Part shown: positions 14,096-16,564 of the stretch, in pieces
Layout: the number at the start of each line of letters is the position of its first letter
Numbering within the stretch: the stretch's first letter is position 1
NCBI GenBank assembly: GCA_039819565.1
Contig: JBCBRU010000135.1
Span: 1 to 16,564, forward strand
Direction: 5' to 3'
DNA length: 16,564 bases
DNA from: JAHQVK01 sp039819565
Lineage (GTDB): Bacteria > Myxococcota > Kuafuiibacteriia > Kuafuiibacteriales > Kuafuiibacteriaceae
Program-made: the position numbers and the translations under genes
Notes under the pieces: generated by a model
The model's input: only the letters and a program-made list of their open reading frames with translations
Told to the model about the DNA's origin: nothing
The model's database searches: none

Positions 14096-15565
14096 ATGTC
14101 TCTCGACGCGCTCGTGGAGCTCGACCATCCGGTGCTGCGGAGCCCAGCCGCGGAAGTCTCCTTTCCAGATCCGGAGCTCGGCCGAGATATTCAAAGTCTC
14201 ACTGAGGTGTTGACCGAGTTCCGGCACGCCAAGGGCTTCGGGCGGGCCATCTCCGCTCCCCAGATCGGCCTTCCGAAGCGCCTCATCTGTTTTCACTTGG
14301 GGGCCCAACCCTTCGCGGTCTTGAACCCTCATGTGACTTGGCGCAGCGAGGAGACCTTCGACGTTTGGGACGACTGCCTGAGCGTGCCGGACGCTCTCGT
14401 GCGGGTGCGCCGCCATCGCTCCATCTCCCTCGAATACGACGACCCGGCGGGTCGCCGCCGCGTGTGGCGAGAGCTTCCCCCGGACCTCAGCGAGCTGCTC
14501 CAGCACGAGATGGATCACCTTGATGGGGTGCTCATGACCGAGCGCGCCGTCGACGCCGAGAGCATGCGTCCGATCAGCGAGCGGGACGCGCTCCTGACCC
14601 ACCGGCCGCCTGAGCATCGCCTCTCGCTGACCGCGATCGCCGAAGCCGCCGACGTGATCGACCCGGTGTTTCGGAGTTCACCGCAGTACGAGTGCGAGTC
14701 GCTTTCGCGAGCTCTCGGCTGCACGCTCACGGTTAAGGTGGAATCCCTCAATCCCATTCGGAGCTTCAAGGGACGTGGGGTCGACTACTATCTCGAGAAA
14801 GCCTCTCAGCGGGGGAAGGTTCCGGCCATGGTGTGCGCCAGCGCCGGCAACTTCGGCCAGGCGATGGCCTACGTGGGGCGCCGTCGAGGGGTGCCCGTGA
14901 CCGTCTTTGCCGCGGAGTCGGCCAACCCTTTAAAAGTCGGACAGATGCGGGCCTTCGGAGCCAAGGTCGAGCTCGTGGGTGCCGACTTCGACGCCGCCAA
15001 GGCGGCCGCCCGAGAGCGTGCGGAGCAATCGGGGAGCCTCATGGTGGAGGACGGAGCTCTCCCGGAGATCAGCGAAGGCGCAGGCTCCATTGCGGTTGAG
15101 CTTCTCGCGGGGGACGAGGCTTACGACGCGGTGCTCGTGCCCCTCGGCAACGGCGCGCTCCTCACCGGGATCGCCCGCTGGTTCAAGGCCGCGTCCCCCT
15201 CGACCCGCGTTGTTGGGGTCTGCAGCTCCGGTGCGGACGCGATGGCCCGGTCTTGGCGAGCTGGGGTGCCCGTCGAGGGCGAGCACGTGGCCACCATCGC
15301 GGATGGGATCGCCGTCCGTGTCCCGGTTCCAGCCGCGGTGGAAGACATGAAGGGCCTGGTCGACGACGTGCTGCTCGTGAGCGACGAGGAGCTGGGTACC
15401 GCGATGCAACTCCTGTTTCGAGAGGCCGGGCTCCTCATAGAGCCGGCCGGCGCGGCCGGCGTGGCGGCCTTGGTAGGGGACCATTCATTTCGGGGTCAGC
15501 GGGTGGCCACGGTGCTCTGCGGGAGCCACCTCGCCCCCGAGGTCCGGGCGACAGTGGTGGGCTGA
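14096..15565 (+). CDS. Peptide deformylase-threonine/serine dehydratase fusion
   Basis: A single 489-residue cytoplasmic protein with two complete enzyme domains. Residues 1-165 are a peptide deformylase: GFGRAISAPQIG (47-58) is motif 1 with Gln56; DDCLS (92-96) is motif 2 with metal ligand Cys94 (EGCLS in housekeeping enzymes); and HEMDH (137-141) supplies ligands His137 and His141 and catalytic Glu138. Residues about 172-489 are a fold-type II PLP enzyme of the threonine/serine dehydratase type: SFKGRG with Schiff-base Lys225, SAGNFGQ (249-255), phosphate loop PLGNGALLTG (349-358, usually GGGGL) and LCGS (474-477). There is no stop or frameshift between them. The deformylase would hydrolyse an N-formyl group and the second domain would eliminate from a beta-hydroxy amino acid. 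Whether they act in sequence is unknown. The separate housekeeping def gene must lie elsewhere. Confidence 0.9.
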   Translation: MSLDALVELDHPVLRSPAAEVSFPDPELGRDIQSLTEVLTEFRHAKGFGRAISAPQIGLPKRLICFHLGAQPFAVLNPHVTWRSEETFDVWDDCLSVPDALVRVRRHRSISLEYDDPAGRRRVWRELPPDLSELLQHEMDHLDGVLMTERAVDAESMRPISERDALLTHRPPEHRLSLTAIAEAADVIDPVFRSSPQYECESLSRALGCTLTVKVESLNPIRSFKGRGVDYYLEKASQRGKVPAMVCASAGNFGQAMAYVGRRRGVPVTVFAAESANPLKVGQMRAFGAKVELVGADFDAAKAAARERAEQSGSLMVEDGALPEISEGAGSIAVELLAGDEAYDAVLVPLGNGALLTGIARWFKAASPSTRVVGVCSSGADAMARSWRAGVPVEGEHVATIADGIAVRVPVPAAVEDMKGLVDDVLLVSDEELGTAMQLLFREAGLLIEPAGAAGVAALVGDHSFRGQRVATVLCGSHLAPEVRATVVG

Positions 15566-15585
15566 GACCAAGTCCGCCTACCCGG

Positions 15586-16564
15586 CTATCGCGAAGGTAC
15601 GGCCCCGCCAAAAGCCTTCGCCCATAGCTTCTCCGCTGCATAACCCCGAGGCGCGAAACCCGCGGGCCCCTCGTCCCCCGCCGGATCGGTGTACCACTTC
15701 CACAGGAAGACCCCGCCCACCGAGGCGCGCCCCCGCAAGCCGGCGAACAGGACCCGATAGGCTTGGGCCTGAGCCGCCTCGTCCACCGTCCGCGCGTTGG
15801 GGTCGGGCCAGGTATGGGGGGAGACGGCGGTCCCCGCGACGGCTCGATAGCCCACTTCGGTCAGGAGGACGATTTTCTTGGTGGCAAGGTGGACGCGGTC
15901 GAGGCCGTCCAGAGCTCGAGCCAGCCGAAGCTTCATCTCCGACTCCGAGTCTTCCGGGGACTGGGCCAAAGGGGGATAGAACTGAACCCCCACATAGTCG
16001 ACAGCGTCCCAAAAAGGCACGCGAGTGTACGCATCCCAGTTCGCGGCGTAGGTGAGGGTGCCCGAAAAACGCTCCCGAACTTCGGCGATGAGGGCGCGCC
16101 AAGTCTCTTCGAATCGCTCCACCGTCTGGTCGAGTTCCACCCCTACCACCAGCATCTGTACGCCCTCGCGCTCCGCCATCTCCGCGTAGTGGAGGATCCA
16201 ACCCCGATAGCTCGCGAAGAACTGCTTCCACCCCGCGTCGTCCCGCGCGATCTTCCCGCGCCAGGAGTTGTCGAGCATCCACAGGTGGGGTTTGAGCTGC
16301 GTCTTGAGGCCGAGGGCCTTGTGCTTTCGGATCTCCGCCCGCACGAGATCGTCGGTCTCGGGGGAAGCTTGGTTCTTTTCGAACGAAGCCTTCGCTTCGG
16401 CCCGCGCCATCAACGCGTCGACGTGGAGGACCTCGCCCTCGGCGGCGCTGGGCACAAAGCCAAAGGGGGTGATGCTTATCCAGTCCGCGCCGAGCTGCGA
16501 GAGCTCGACGAGCTGGCGATGACTCCCCTCGGAGCCGTAGCCGTCGCCGCGGTAGGTATGCGCG
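15586..16564 (-). CDS. GH113-type glycoside hydrolase, 5' end cut by the window
   Basis: 325 codons are visible; the frame stays open to the window's right edge, so the N-terminus (and any signal peptide) is missing. The visible part starts in a typical clan GH-A first strand (YRGDGYGSEGSHRQL, then LGADWISITPFGF), and an internal GTG at 16455 is not the real start. Further landmarks are LKPHLWM, VVGVELDQT with the probable acid/base Glu (codon 16137-16135), YVGVQFYPPL, and IVLLTEVGYRA with the probable nucleophile Glu (codon 15858-15856), ending in a GVFLWKWYTDP strand. This matches the (beta/alpha)8 glycosidases of the GH113 beta-mannanase group and their uncharacterised relatives. The sugar specificity is not readable. 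It is convergent with the deformylase fusion, 20 bp apart. Confidence 0.8.
   Translation of the reverse strand, partial: AHTYRGDGYGSEGSHRQLVELSQLGADWISITPFGFVPSAAEGEVLHVDALMARAEAKASFEKNQASPETDDLVRAEIRKHKALGLKTQLKPHLWMLDNSWRGKIARDDAGWKQFFASYRGWILHYAEMAEREGVQMLVVGVELDQTVERFEETWRALIAEVRERFSGTLTYAANWDAYTRVPFWDAVDYVGVQFYPPLAQSPEDSESEMKLRLARALDGLDRVHLATKKIVLLTEVGYRAVAGTAVSPHTWPDPNARTVDEAAQAQAYRVLFAGLRGRASVGGVFLWKWYTDPAGDEGPAGFAPRGYAAEKLWAKAFGGAVPSR

Overview
The window is GC-rich, roughly two thirds G+C by eye, with long antisense open frames behind nearly every gene. It reads as chromosomal DNA of a free-living Gram-negative bacterium. A myxobacterium (Myxococcota, formerly Deltaproteobacteria) or near relative fits best, because of the PilZ-like protein with a helical-repeat tail, the long Arg/Pro-rich linker in the NlpC/P60 protein, and the mix of small detoxification and repair operons. 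That placement is an inference; no rRNA, tRNA or marker gene is present to settle it. I see no CRISPR array, recognisable transposase or phage gene.

Layout. Positions 1-280 hold no convincing gene but contain a perfect 15-bp inverted repeat with a nested hairpin. From 281 to 3684 all genes are on the minus strand: an aminoglycoside 6'-acetyltransferase-like GNAT enzyme, a glutathione S-transferase (GST) with a GTG start and a sigma70-like promoter, a PilZ-like/helical-repeat protein, and a LysR regulator. The LysR gene is divergent from a tightly coupled pair (ATGA overlap) of a second GST and a flavin-binding PNPOx-family protein. The intergenic space holds a textbook T-N11-A LysR box, so this is a probable regulator-plus-target detoxification unit. 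A group II PLP decarboxylase follows on the minus strand, with a hairpin over its start codon. Divergent from it is an Ada-type alkylation-response protein whose stop overlaps the start of a 2-oxoglutarate/Fe(II) oxygenase, a probable DNA or RNA damage operon.

The second half carries an exported NlpC/P60 hydrolase (minus strand). Divergent from it is a soluble PQQ sugar-dehydrogenase-like protein preceded by a TetR-type palindrome, then a secreted quinohemoprotein alcohol dehydrogenase (PQQ propeller plus C-terminal cytochrome c) with a good promoter and ribosome binding site. These two suggest periplasmic oxidation of sugars or alcohols feeding electrons to the respiratory chain; no PQQ biosynthesis gene is in view.

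The most unusual gene is at 14096-15565. One uninterrupted frame encodes a complete peptide-deformylase domain fused to a complete threonine/serine-dehydratase-type PLP domain. The window ends inside a minus-strand glycoside hydrolase of the GH113 type, cut at its N-terminus.
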